Assembly: GCF_049671045.1 (NCBI RefSeq)
Contig: NZ_JBATUH010000015.1
Coordinates: forward strand, 41,902-105,901
Direction of reading: 5' to 3'
DNA length: 64,000 nucleotides
DNA from: Parvibaculum sp049671045
GTDB lineage: Bacteria > Pseudomonadota > Alphaproteobacteria > Parvibaculales > Parvibaculaceae
Below, in pieces: positions 27,555 through 36,032 of the stretch. The position numbers and the translations under genes were made by a program. Positions within the stretch are counted from its first letter, which is position 1. Each line of letters opens with the position of its first letter. The notes beneath the pieces were generated by a model. It searched no databases. It had not been told where the DNA came from and worked only from the letters and a program-made list of their open reading frames with translations.

Positions 27555-28766
27555 TCAGACGCCCTGATTGAGAAAGCGATGCGCGACCGCCGCGTGAAGC
27601 GCGATGCCGGCCGCCATGCAGTCCTCGTTGAGCACCATGTGGTTCGAGTGGCAGGGCGCCACATGGCTGTGATGCCCCTCGGGCATGGCGCCGAGAAACA
27701 TCATGCAGCCGGGCATGCGCTGGAGCACATAGGAGAAATCCTCCGCGCCCATAACCGGCGCGGGCGCCGAAATATAGTTCTCCACCCCCAGCACATCGCT
27801 GGCCACGCCGCGCGCGAAGCTGACGAAGTCGGCATCGTTGATCGTCACCGGATAGATGCGGTCGATGCGAACGCTCGCCTCGCAGAGATGCGCGGCGGCG
27901 ATGTTCGTCGCCACACGCTCGATCCCCTTATGCGCCATGTCGCGCGAACGCTCCGAACAGGCGCGCAGCGTGCCGAGCATGGTGGCGTTTTCGGGGATCA
28001 CATTGTTCGTGGTGCCCGATGTGACCTTGCCGCAGGTGAGGACGACGGGGTCGAAGGGATCGATGCGCCGCGTGACCATGGACTGAAGCGCAAGGCCGAT
28101 CTCGAAGGCCACCGGGATCGGATCGACCGCCATATGGGGCATGGAAGCGTGACCGCCCTTGCCCTTGATCTCGATCGTCCAGACATCGGACGAGGCGAGC
28201 ATCGGCCCCGGTCGGCAGATGACAGCGCCGGAGCGGAAATTCGGCGTCACATGAAGCGCGAAGGCGGCGTCGGGCCGGGGATCGGCATCGAGAAGGCCAT
28301 CCTCGATCATGTGGCGGGCGCCCGCATAGCCCTCCTCTCCCGGCTGGAACATGAATTTGACGGTGCCGGGCAGCTCGTCGCGATGGCGGTGGAGAAGATG
28401 CACGGCCTGAACGAGCATGGCGGTGTGCGCATCATGCCCGCAGGCATGCATGCGGCCCTCGAACTCGCTGGCGAAATCGAGCCCGGTTTCCTCCCGCATG
28501 GGAAGCGCATCCATGTCGCCGCGCAGGAGAATGGTGCGGCCGCTTTGCGAGCCCGGCTTCGTGCCCGTGAGCGAGACGACGAGACCCGAGGTCGAGGGCC
28601 CGCGCGCGATCTGGACGTCGAGGCCGTCGAGCCTTTCACGCACCGCTTCCGTCGTCAACGGCAGGTCGAGGCCGAGTTCCGGCTTCGCATGGATGCGGCG
28701 GCGCAGGGCGATTGCCTCAGGAAGCATGGCCTCGGCCTCGCCGAGAAAACGACGAATGTCGGGCAT
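27555..28766 (-). CDS. M20 family metallo-amidohydrolase
   Basis: A 403-residue member of the M20D group (hippurate hydrolase, IAA-amino acid hydrolase, N-acyl amino acid hydrolases). Metal ligands are in HACGHDAH (near 107-114), the catalytic glutamate pair in QPGEEGYAGA, and the dimerisation-domain histidine in GKGGHASMPH. The C-terminal ligand is in PCHSNHMVL. It likely cleaves an N-acyl amino acid in the cytoplasm. The next gene upstream on the same strand is the aldehyde dehydrogenase, 61 bases away and separated by a hairpin. Confidence 0.9.
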   Translation of the reverse strand: MPDIRRFLGEAEAMLPEAIALRRRIHAKPELGLDLPLTTEAVRERLDGLDVQIARGPSTSGLVVSLTGTKPGSQSGRTILLRGDMDALPMREETGLDFASEFEGRMHACGHDAHTAMLVQAVHLLHRHRDELPGTVKFMFQPGEEGYAGARHMIEDGLLDADPRPDAAFALHVTPNFRSGAVICRPGPMLASSDVWTIEIKGKGGHASMPHMAVDPIPVAFEIGLALQSMVTRRIDPFDPVVLTCGKVTSGTTNNVIPENATMLGTLRACSERSRDMAHKGIERVATNIAAAHLCEASVRIDRIYPVTINDADFVSFARGVASDVLGVENYISAPAPVMGAEDFSYVLQRMPGCMMFLGAMPEGHHSHVAPCHSNHMVLNEDCMAAGIALHAAVAHRFLNQGV

Positions 28767-28786
28767 GATCCCCCTTCAAATGCGAA

Positions 28787-28809
28787 GGCGGCGCCACCGG
28801 GGCGCCGCC
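28787..28809 (-). terminator. Hairpin between aldehyde dehydrogenase and amidohydrolase genes
   Basis: A perfect nine-pair stem (GGCGGCGCC/GGCGCCGCC) with a five-base loop, 18 bases after the dehydrogenase stop. Only TTCGC follows on the minus strand, so it may attenuate transcription and not stop it fully. Confidence 0.5.
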
Positions 28810-28827
28810 TGCATCATTTCCAATGAT

Positions 28828-30291
28828 TTACTTCTTGATCTGCGAGGCCAGAAGCTTGCGCGTCTTGAGGCCATAGGGCGGACGGAACATCTCCACCACC
28901 ATCTTGGCCTTGGCCTGCGTGTAGATCGCCTTCGCATGGCTGAAGGTCTTGAAACCGTCGACGCCATGATAGGCGCCCATGCCGCTCGGGCCGACGCCGC
29001 CGAAGGGCAGATCTTCCATCGAGACATGCATGATGACGTCGTTGATCGTCACGCCGCCCGAGGTCGTGCGGTCGAGCACCTGCCGCTCCTCCTGCTCGTC
29101 CTCGCCGAAATAGTAGAGGCCGAGGGGGCGCGGATGATCGTTGACGTAGCCAAGCACTTCCGTCACGTCGCGATAGGACTTCACAGGCAGGACCGGGCCG
29201 AAGATCTCGTCCTGCATGACCTTCATGTCGTCGGTCGGGTTCAGGATGATCGTTGGCGGAATCTTGTGGGCCTGCTGCTGGCTGAAGTCCTCGTTCGCCG
29301 GATTGATCTCGACAACCTTCGCGCCCTTCGCCTTGGCATCCTCGACATAGCCGTTGATGCGCTCGTAATGGCGCTGGTTGATGATCGAGGTGTAATCCGG
29401 ATTGTCCTTGATGGTCGGATACATCTTCCTGATCGACTTCGTGGCCTCGGACACGAATTCATCGACGCGGCTCTCGGGCACGAAGACATAGTCCGGCGCG
29501 AGGCAGATCTGGCCGGCATTGAGCGTCTTGCCGGTCATGATCTTGGCCGCCGCGTCTTCCATCTTCGCCGACTTCGACACGATGACCGGAGACTTGCCGC
29601 CAAGCTCGAGCGTCAGCGGCACGAGATTTTCGGCCGCCGCGCGCATGACGTGATGCGCGATCGAGGTCGCGCCCGTGAACAGAAGATGGTCGAAGGGCTG
29701 GCTGCTGAACGCCTGGCCGACCGCCGGTCCGCCGGTGATGACGGCGACTTCCGTTTCGTCATAGGCCGAGCGGATCATGCGCGCCATGAGTTCCGACGTC
29801 GCCGGCGTGAACTCCGACGGCTTGATCATCGCGCGGTTGCCCGCCGCGAAAACGCCCGCGAGCGGCGTCCACGTCAGATTGATCGGAAAGTTCCACGGGC
29901 TGATGATGCCCACCACGCCCAGCGGCTGGTACTCGACGCGCGCCTTGGCGCCGAGAAGACCGAGCGGGAACTGGACCTTGCGCTTTTCGGGCTTCATCCA
30001 CTGGCGCAGATGCTTCTTGGCGTGCTTCAGCGGCCCGAGCGAGCCCATCACGTCGGTCAGCAGGGACTGATCGTGGCTGCGGTGCCCGAAATCGGAAGCC
30101 AGCGCCTCCGCGATCTCCTTCTGGTTGTCCACGAGAAGCGCGATCGCGCGGTCGATCCAGTCGATGCGCTTTTCGGCGGAGGGAGGGCCGTCCTTTATAT
30201 GGGCTGCCTTCTGACGATCCAGAATGTTACGGATCGAGGCCGAGATTGCGCTCGCATCCGCCTCGTTAGCCTTGGACTCGGCCAGACTCAT
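28828..30291 (-). CDS. Coniferyl-aldehyde-type aldehyde dehydrogenase
   Basis: A 487-residue NAD(P)-dependent aldehyde dehydrogenase. Catalytic C263 lies in TLNAGQICLAPDYVFV, a signature of the coniferyl aldehyde dehydrogenase / membrane fatty-aldehyde dehydrogenase branch. The general base E229 is in LELGGKSP, N134 in SPWNFP and K157 in MIKPSE. Substrates could be aromatic or long-chain aldehydes; the lipid-related neighbours make the latter plausible. The ATG at 30291 has AGGAGG upstream. A promoter region rich in TTGAC elements lies between it and the divergent GGDEF gene. Confidence 0.88.
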   Translation of the reverse strand: MSLAESKANEADASAISASIRNILDRQKAAHIKDGPPSAEKRIDWIDRAIALLVDNQKEIAEALASDFGHRSHDQSLLTDVMGSLGPLKHAKKHLRQWMKPEKRKVQFPLGLLGAKARVEYQPLGVVGIISPWNFPINLTWTPLAGVFAAGNRAMIKPSEFTPATSELMARMIRSAYDETEVAVITGGPAVGQAFSSQPFDHLLFTGATSIAHHVMRAAAENLVPLTLELGGKSPVIVSKSAKMEDAAAKIMTGKTLNAGQICLAPDYVFVPESRVDEFVSEATKSIRKMYPTIKDNPDYTSIINQRHYERINGYVEDAKAKGAKVVEINPANEDFSQQQAHKIPPTIILNPTDDMKVMQDEIFGPVLPVKSYRDVTEVLGYVNDHPRPLGLYYFGEDEQEERQVLDRTTSGGVTINDVIMHVSMEDLPFGGVGPSGMGAYHGVDGFKTFSHAKAIYTQAKAKMVVEMFRPPYGLKTRKLLASQIKK

Positions 30292-30540
30292 GTTCTTTTC
30301 CTCCTGTTGCGCGCCTTCCCGGTGCAGCTCTCATTAAGGGAAATATACATGACAAGCGGGTCCCGGTAGACCTGCGTTTTGACAATCTTCACTCTCAATA
30401 TGACGCAACGTCAACCGTGCCGGATGTGCCATTTCAGTCCCCGGTTTACCGGCACGTAACAAAGATCGCCTAGCTTCGGAGCTGTAGAGACCAGCCACCC
30501 CCGGGCGGCTCGGGGATGGCGACAAGGTGAGGATAGGGAT

Positions 30541-31596
30541 TTGACTTATACAGACGACATCGCCGTCGCCACCGAATGGAGCACGAGGGCTCTCGGCCTC
30601 ATGGCCCGACATGGCGTCGTGCCCCTGCCGGAAAACTACGATATCTGGTTCCGCTACGTCTCCGGCCATAATAGCGAGCTGAATGACGAGATCGACAAGC
30701 GGCTGAAGGAAGGCCAACCGATCAACGAGAAGACCTCGGCCGAACTCCACCAGCGCTTCGCCAGCCACGAGTCCCTCGCCGAGGCCGCCCTCGACGCCGG
30801 CGAAAGGCTGAATGTCGAAGTCGACAAGATCATGAAGCTGGTCGAGGCGACCGCCGATGGCTCCAACGAGCTTGGCACCTCCATGCGGCAGGCCAGCGCC
30901 GAGCTGACCGCCAAATCGACGCCCAAGGATGTCCGCCGCGTGGTCGAGGCCATCGTCACCGCCACGCGCAAGATGGAAAACCGCAGCCGGGAACTCGAAG
31001 CGCGGCTGAACGAAACCAAGGGCGAGCTGAAGACGCTCAGGACGAACCTGACCAAGGCGCGCAACGAAGCACGGACCGACGGCCTGACGGGCCTCGCCAA
31101 CCGCAAGGCATTCGACGAAGCGCTCGCGCAGGAAATCGCGCAGGCGACCAGGGAGCAGACGCCGCTCTGCCTCGTCATCGGCGATATCGACCACTTCAAG
31201 CAGTTCAACGACACATGGGGCCACAGGACGGGCGACCAGGTGCTGCGCCTCGTCGCAAGCTGCCTCAAGTCCGGCGCCAGAGAGCGCGACACGGTGGCCC
31301 GCTATGGCGGCGAGGAATTCGCGATCATCGTGCCCGGCGCCACGACGAGCGAAACGGAAAAACTCGCCAATGGCATTCGCGAGGTCGTGCAGGCGCGCGA
31401 ACTCGTCAAGCGTTCGACGGGCGAGACGCTTGGCCGCGTGACCATGTCGCTCGGCGTGGCGACGATGCGGCCCGGCGAGAGCCCGGCCACGCTCATCGAG
31501 CGGGCAGATGCCTGCCTCTACGCGGCCAAGCGCGGCGGCCGCAACCGCGTCGTCAGCGAGACGCAGGACCTCCAGATCAGGGCCAAGGCGAGCTGA
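30541..31596 (+). CDS. Diguanylate cyclase (GGDEF) with coiled-coil N-terminus
   Basis: The 351-residue protein makes cyclic di-GMP. The C-terminal GGDEF domain (from about 180) has DGLTGLANR, the active site GGEEF at 256-260 and the inhibitory I-site RERD at 247-250, five residues before it, so product inhibition is expected. The N-terminal 175 residues are helical with no transmembrane segment and no recognised sensor domain; about 135-175 looks like a coiled coil for dimerisation. Translation appears to start with TTG at 30541 behind AGGATAGGG, which implies modest expression. It is divergent from the aldehyde dehydrogenase. Confidence 0.92.
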   Translation: MTYTDDIAVATEWSTRALGLMARHGVVPLPENYDIWFRYVSGHNSELNDEIDKRLKEGQPINEKTSAELHQRFASHESLAEAALDAGERLNVEVDKIMKLVEATADGSNELGTSMRQASAELTAKSTPKDVRRVVEAIVTATRKMENRSRELEARLNETKGELKTLRTNLTKARNEARTDGLTGLANRKAFDEALAQEIAQATREQTPLCLVIGDIDHFKQFNDTWGHRTGDQVLRLVASCLKSGARERDTVARYGGEEFAIIVPGATTSETEKLANGIREVVQARELVKRSTGETLGRVTMSLGVATMRPGESPATLIERADACLYAAKRGGRNRVVSETQDLQIRAKAS

Positions 31597-31769
31597 GACC
31601 CGCAAGCCCGCGCCCTGCCTCCATGAAATTGACGCAACGGAATCCTCGTCCGCATTTTTCGCGCACCCGATAGCCGTTGCGCCGCTTCATCCCGGCTTCC
31701 GTCGCGCGGCGGCCACGTCTATGCTCGCCCGCAATTCGACATCGGAAATCGCGGCGACGAGAGGCCAGA

Positions 31770-32570
31770 ATGACCACCCGCAACACCATCACGCTCGAGG
31801 CGAACGACGGCATCGCCCTGCTCACCCTCAACCGGCCGGAAGTGCTCAACAGCATCAACATGGAGCTGATCGCCGAGGTGCGCGCGGCGCTCGCCGAGGT
31901 GAAGGCAAACGCCGATCTGCGCGTGCTCGTGATGACGGGCGCGGGACGCGGCTTCTGCGCGGGCGCCGACCTCGCCGCACAGGGCTCGCGGCAGGAAGGC
32001 ATGAGCGCCGGCCAGGGCGTCGCGCATGGCATGGAAGTCGCCTTCAACCCGATGATGCGTGAGCTGATGGATCTCGGAAAGCCCGTCATCGCGGCGGTCA
32101 ACGGCATGACGGCCGGCGGCGGCGTGGGGCTTGCGCTCGCGGCGGACATCGTCATCGCCGCGCGGTCGGCGACCTTCATTCAGGTCTTCGGACCGCGGCT
32201 CGGCCTCATCCCCGATCTCGGCACGACATGGACGCTGCCGCGCCTCGTCGGCCGCGCACGCGCGCTCGGCCTTGCGCTCACCGGCGACAGGCTCGCCGCT
32301 GAAACCGCCGCCGAATGGGGCATGATCTGGAAATGCGTCGATGACGACGCACTGATGGGCGAAGCCATGTCGCTCGCCCAGAAACTCGCCAAGGGCCCGA
32401 CCAACGCCTTTGCCGAGATCAAGAAGGCGCTCGACATTTCCGAGCGCCATACATTTGCGGAGCAGCTCGACTATGAACGCGAGATTCAGGGCCAGCTCGG
32501 CGACCATCCGAATTTCATCGAAGGCGTGACCGCCTTCCTTCAGAAGCGCGAACCCAAATTCAAGGGCTGA
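31770..32570 (+). CDS. Enoyl-CoA hydratase/isomerase, PaaG-like
   Basis: A 266-residue crotonase. The oxyanion-hole segments are GRGFCAGADL and NGMTAGGGVGLALAADIVIA. The classical hydratase glutamates are absent (GGGVGL in place of GGGCEL). Instead GLIPDLGTTWTLPRLVG carries the aspartate used by PaaG-type isomerases. It may therefore isomerise a CoA-bound alkene instead of hydrating it. The ATG at 31770 has GAGAGG upstream. It is the first gene of a three-gene unit with a second paralogue 20 bases downstream. Confidence 0.88.
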   Translation: MTTRNTITLEANDGIALLTLNRPEVLNSINMELIAEVRAALAEVKANADLRVLVMTGAGRGFCAGADLAAQGSRQEGMSAGQGVAHGMEVAFNPMMRELMDLGKPVIAAVNGMTAGGGVGLALAADIVIAARSATFIQVFGPRLGLIPDLGTTWTLPRLVGRARALGLALTGDRLAAETAAEWGMIWKCVDDDALMGEAMSLAQKLAKGPTNAFAEIKKALDISERHTFAEQLDYEREIQGQLGDHPNFIEGVTAFLQKREPKFKG

Positions 32571-32590
32571 ACAGGTTTAGGGAGACAATC

Positions 32591-33382
32591 ATGGAATTCG
32601 AGCGCGTAAGACTCGAGATCGACGGGCCGGTCGGCACGCTGACGCTGAACCATCCGGAAGTCATGAACGCCGTTTCGCCGGAAATGCTCGGCGGGCTCAT
32701 GAAGGCGATGGATGAGGTGGAAGACGCGAAGAACGGTCTGCGCTGCCTCGTCATGACGGGCGAAGGGCGCGGCTTCTGCACCGGCGCCAATCTGCAGGGG
32801 CGCGGCGACAACAATGCCGGGCGGACGGATGCGGGCTCGGCGCTGGAGACGGCCTATCACCCCTTCCTGCGGCGCCTGCGCAATCTGAAGATGCCCTTCA
32901 TCACCTCCGTCAACGGACCCGCCGCGGGCGTGGGCATGAGCTTCGCGCTCATGGGCGATCTCGTGCTTTGCGCGCGTTCGGCCTATTTCCTCCAGGCGTT
33001 CAGGCGCATCGGCCTCGTGCCCGATGGCGGCTCGACATGGATCCTGCCGCGCCTCGTCGGCAAGGCACGCGCGATGGAGCTTTCGCTGCTCGGTGAAAAG
33101 CTGCCCGCCGAGACGGCGCTCGAATGGGGCCTCGTCAACCGCGTCTTCGACGATGCGAAGCTCGCCGAGGAAACGAAGAAGCTCGCGCATGATCTCGCCA
33201 ATGGCCCGACCGTGGCGCTAGGCCTCATCCGTCAGCTCTATTGGGAGAGCACCGACAACACCTATGAGGAGCAGCTCAATCTGGAGCGCCAGAACCAGCG
33301 CACGGCCGGCGACTCCCGCGACTTCAAGGAAGGCGTGCGCGCTTTCCTCGAAAAGCGCCCCGCGCAATTCAAGGGAGAGTGA
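32591..33382 (+). CDS. Enoyl-CoA hydratase/isomerase, second PaaG-like paralogue
   Basis: The 263-residue crotonase is similar to the preceding gene: GRGFCTGANL, NGPAAGVGMSFALMGDLVLCARSAYF and GLVPDGGSTWILPRLVGKARAMEL. As in its neighbour, the catalytic aspartate of the PaaG type (VPDGG) is present and the canonical glutamates are missing. Tandem duplication is likely but both have diverged, so they probably handle different CoA esters in the same degradation route. The ribosome binding site is GGGAGA. The SnoaL-like gene begins just after its stop. Confidence 0.88.
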   Translation: MEFERVRLEIDGPVGTLTLNHPEVMNAVSPEMLGGLMKAMDEVEDAKNGLRCLVMTGEGRGFCTGANLQGRGDNNAGRTDAGSALETAYHPFLRRLRNLKMPFITSVNGPAAGVGMSFALMGDLVLCARSAYFLQAFRRIGLVPDGGSTWILPRLVGKARAMELSLLGEKLPAETALEWGLVNRVFDDAKLAEETKKLAHDLANGPTVALGLIRQLYWESTDNTYEEQLNLERQNQRTAGDSRDFKEGVRAFLEKRPAQFKGE

Positions 33383-33384
33383 CG

Positions 33385-33783
33385 ATGCAGCCGGCGGCGA
33401 TTGAAAACTGGCACAGGGTGGTGAAGTCGAAAGACCCGAAAGGTCTCGACGCCATTCTCGCCGACGATGTGGTGTTTCAATCGCCCGTCGTGCACACGCC
33501 GCAACGGGGAAAAGCGATCACCACCGCCTATCTGACGGCGGCGATGCATGTCCTGAGCAATGACGACCGCTTTTGCTATGTTGGCGAATGGTTCGGCGCG
33601 GATTCCGCCGTGCTGGAATTCGAGACGGAGATCGACGGCATCGTCATCAACGGCATCGACATGATCGGCTGGAACGAGGAAGGCAAGATCAACCGCTTCA
33701 AGGTGATGGTGCGGCCGCTGAAGGCGATCAATCTCTTGCACTCGCTCATGGCCGAGCGCCTCGCAGGCATGATGAAGGCTTGA
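33385..33783 (+). CDS. SnoaL-like / NTF2-fold protein
   Basis: A 132-residue small alpha-beta barrel of the NTF2/SnoaL type: IENWHRVVKSKDPKGLDAILADDVVFQSPVV, then a core ending in IDMIGWNEEGKINRFKVMVRPLKAI. Such proteins are enzymes or ligand binders; placement directly after two crotonases suggests a part in the same pathway. The ATG at 33385 has GGGAGAG at proper spacing; a GTG at 33379, overlapping the previous stop, is the alternative. It is the last gene before a strong terminator. Confidence 0.78.
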   Translation: MQPAAIENWHRVVKSKDPKGLDAILADDVVFQSPVVHTPQRGKAITTAYLTAAMHVLSNDDRFCYVGEWFGADSAVLEFETEIDGIVINGIDMIGWNEEGKINRFKVMVRPLKAINLLHSLMAERLAGMMKA

Positions 33784-33826
33784 GCTTCCTCGACGCGGCC
33801 GCGCCGCTCCAGGATGACAAGAAGAC

Positions 33827-33858
33827 AAGGGCGTCCCCGGCGGGGGACGCCCTTTTTT
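33827..33858 (+). terminator. Rho-independent terminator of the crotonase operon
   Basis: AAGGGCGTCCCC, a three-base loop and GGGGACGCCC, followed by six T. It is sited between the convergent SnoaL-like and DUF411 genes. Confidence 0.93.
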
Positions 33859-33860
33859 CG

Positions 33861-34361
33861 TCAATCTATGGCGTAGATCCGGGGCCCGCCCGCGACCGCG
33901 CCGGGAGCCGCGATCTCGAAAATCCTGAGCGGTCCCTGCCGCTCGCCCGGCATGCCGGGAACGCCCACCGGCATCCCCGGGACCGAGATGCCCGCGATCT
34001 TCGGGCGCTCATGCAAGAGCCGGTGGACATATTCAATCGGCACATGCCCCTCGACTAAATAACCGTCGATGAGAGTGGTGTGGCAGCCGAGAAGTTCCTC
34101 GGTGACGCCGAGCGCCATTGCCCTGGCAACAAGATTTTCGTCGACGACGATCTTCACATCGAAGCCGCTCTGCCGGAGATGGTCGGCATATCCGTCGCAG
34201 CATGTGCAATCGGGCGACTTGTAAAGCGTCGCCATGCGCGGCGCGGATTTCGCCGCAAGAGCGGCGACGGGCATCGCCATGGCCGCAACCGCCGACAGCA
34301 GGACAGCGACGGCCAGACGGCGCGCGACGCGAGGCCGCGCGAACTTCATTTTCTGAAACAT
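33861..34361 (-). CDS. DUF411 periplasmic metal-binding protein
   Basis: The 166-residue precursor has a signal peptide to about residue 37. The domain opens with YKSPDCTCCDGYADHLR, giving C52, C54 and C55 as a CxCC metal site, with another cysteine-histidine pair in GCHTTLIDGYLVEGHVP, where the VEGHVP element is family-typical. DUF411 proteins are found with copper and silver resistance genes; metal binding is likely but the metal is unproven. The Cys-rich gene upstream on the same strand probably belongs to the same function. Confidence 0.85.
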   Translation of the reverse strand: MFQKMKFARPRVARRLAVAVLLSAVAAMAMPVAALAAKSAPRMATLYKSPDCTCCDGYADHLRQSGFDVKIVVDENLVARAMALGVTEELLGCHTTLIDGYLVEGHVPIEYVHRLLHERPKIAGISVPGMPVGVPGMPGERQGPLRIFEIAAPGAVAGGPRIYAID

Positions 34362-34394
34362 GACTTTCTCCTGATGGTGTAACGAACGATCCGA

Positions 34395-34733
34395 TCAGGC
34401 TGAAAGCCGGGGCGGCGACAGTTCCGGCGCGTGCGTCCAGGGCCGCATCGCCGCGGGCGGCGCCACCTCGAATTCGTCCGTACCGGCAAGATCGAGCGCG
34501 ATCGCCGCCATCGGGATCACGGCCGGCACGCCGCAGGAAATCTGGCAGGAGGAGGAAGCCGGAACGGTTCCCTCATGCCGGGAGCATCCGTCGCACGCGG
34601 CACCGGCGGGGGCCATTTCCGAAAGCATTTTGGAGTGTCCGTCGGAGAACGGCACGGCATGCATCCCCACGCCGAAAAGGACGGCGGCGAGAAGCGAAAG
34701 AATGGCGCCCCAGGATGCGAATTTCGACGTCAT
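34395..34733 (-). CDS. Cys-rich exported small protein (DUF2946-like)
   Basis: The 112-residue precursor has an N-terminal hydrophobic segment (about 5-25, LSLLAAVLFGVGMHAVPF), then a cysteine-rich region ACDGC, followed 11-15 residues later by SCQISC. The rest is low-complexity. Small exported proteins of this shape (DUF2946 and relatives) accompany copper-responsive genes. I chose the ATG at 34733; a TTG at 34769 would extend the N-terminus by 12 residues. It ends 33 bases before DUF411 on the same strand, so the two are probably co-transcribed. Confidence 0.55.
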   Translation of the reverse strand: MTSKFASWGAILSLLAAVLFGVGMHAVPFSDGHSKMLSEMAPAGAACDGCSRHEGTVPASSSCQISCGVPAVIPMAAIALDLAGTDEFEVAPPAAMRPWTHAPELSPPRLSA

Positions 34734-34787
34734 GCGCGCGAGTTTGACCAGCCCGGCAGCCAAACACAATGGCGCAATATGTCCGCC

Positions 34788-35204
34788 CTATTCCCTCGGC
34801 GCACTCTTTCGCGTCCGCTTCGCCGCAGGCTTTTTCCGGGTTGCGGACCGCGCCGCCTTCGCAAGCTTTGCCGACCTTGCGGTCCGCATGACGGCGAGAG
34901 ACTTCCGCGCCCATTGCACAAGCTCATCCGGCTCGTCATAGAGGCGCTCGGGCACTTCGTAATAGTGGAGCGCCCCGGTCTTTCCATTGCGCATTTCGTA
35001 GGTGAAGGGCTCCATCCCCTCTCCTTCGAAATCGGCGCGATTGGTGTCGTCGACCTTGAAGTAGAGCGTTTCCTCGAAGATGAGGCCGAACATCAGATCG
35101 TCGAGATAGACGCCCGCGCCGCCGAACATGCCGCGCATGCGCACGGGGCCGAGCCCTTCAAGCTGTTCGGCGACGAATTCCTTGTATTCGGCGCTGACGG
35201 CCAT
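34788..35204 (-). CDS. TfoX N-terminal domain protein
   Basis: A 138-residue protein. The TfoX_N domain occupies about 1-105: FVAEQLEGLGPVRMRGMFGGAGVYLDDLMFGLI followed by ADFEGEGMEPFTYEM. The last 30 residues are Lys/Arg/Ala-rich and probably contact nucleic acid or anionic partners. TfoX domains regulate competence in Haemophilus and Vibrio, but single N-terminal-domain proteins in alphaproteobacteria have no assigned role. The ATG at 35204 follows the last Fe-S gene by 19 bases, so it may be transcribed from the suf operon. Confidence 0.85.
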   Translation of the reverse strand: MAVSAEYKEFVAEQLEGLGPVRMRGMFGGAGVYLDDLMFGLIFEETLYFKVDDTNRADFEGEGMEPFTYEMRNGKTGALHYYEVPERLYDEPDELVQWARKSLAVMRTARSAKLAKAARSATRKKPAAKRTRKSAPRE

Positions 35205-35223
35205 GCGTCTCTTGCCCCGCGGG

Positions 35224-35592
35224 TCAGGCGCCGGCGGGCTCGATGGTGACGCTCTCCCCGCAGCCGCAGGCATCCGTCACGTTCGGATTGTTGAACTTGA
35301 AGCCGGAGGAGAATTTCTCAGTCACGTAGTCCATCTCCGTGCCGATGAGAAAGAGGATTGCCTTGGGGTCGATCAGGATCTTCACCCCCTTGTCCTCGAT
35401 CACTTCGTCGAGCGGCTTCACTTCCTCGGCATATTCCATGGTGTATTCCATGCCGGCGCAGCCGCCATTCTTCACGCCGACGCGCAGGCCGACAACTTTC
35501 CCCTCGGATCGCGCCATGATGGCGCGCAGATGCTCCGAGGCCCTGTCGGTCAGTCTGATTGCCTTTGGGCGTTCTCTTGCCATGTCATTCAT
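35224..35592 (-). CDS. sufA: Iron-sulfur cluster carrier, SufA/HesB/IscA family
   Basis: A 122-residue A-type carrier that accepts clusters from the SufBCD scaffold and passes them to apoproteins. The three cluster-binding cysteines are C45 (NGGCAGM), C109 and C111 (ACGCGES). The start is the ATG at 35592, with GAGG four bases upstream; the ATG at 35583 is the alternative. It is the last of the core genes in the minus-strand iron-sulfur operon. Confidence 0.93.
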   Translation of the reverse strand: MNDMARERPKAIRLTDRASEHLRAIMARSEGKVVGLRVGVKNGGCAGMEYTMEYAEEVKPLDEVIEDKGVKILIDPKAILFLIGTEMDYVTEKFSSGFKFNNPNVTDACGCGESVTIEPAGA

Positions 35593-35636
35593 CCTCAGGC
35601 TTCAGGTGGCTATCCAGGTCAGGCCGTTCAAGCGGG

Positions 35637-36023
35637 CTAATACATATTGAGCGCGACGCGCGCCTCTTCGGACATTCGGCTCGTGTCCCAGGGCGGATCG
35701 AAGACCATGTTGACCTTCACATCGCCCACGCCATCGACCGAACGCACGGCATCGGCCACCATTTCCGGCATCGTGCCTGCGACCGGACAGCCCGGCGCCG
35801 TCAGCGTCATGTCGATGGTGATGTCGCGATCGTCCGAAATATCGACCTTGTAGATGAGGCCAAGCTCATAGATGTCGACCGGGATTTCGGGGTCGTAAAC
35901 CGTCTTGAGCGCGTCGATGATGTCGTCGGTCAGCCGCTCCAGCTCCTCGGGCGGAAGCGCGGATGAACCCGCCGCCGCGTCAGGTGGATTTTCGCCGACC
36001 GCCATGTTCACGTCTTCTGACAT
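35637..36023 (-). CDS. sufT: SufT-type MIP18 family protein (DUF59)
   Basis: A 128-residue protein with an acidic 25-residue N-terminal extension followed by the MIP18 domain: YDPEIPVDIYELGLIYKV, TLTAPGCPVAG with C79, and DPPWDTSRMSEEAR. SufT supports cluster delivery to target proteins under high demand. Its position between sufS and sufA, with gaps of 9 and 44 bases, is standard for alphaproteobacterial suf operons. Confidence 0.93.
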   Translation of the reverse strand: MSEDVNMAVGENPPDAAAGSSALPPEELERLTDDIIDALKTVYDPEIPVDIYELGLIYKVDISDDRDITIDMTLTAPGCPVAGTMPEMVADAVRSVDGVGDVKVNMVFDPPWDTSRMSEEARVALNMY

Positions 36024-36032
36024 ATCCGTTCC

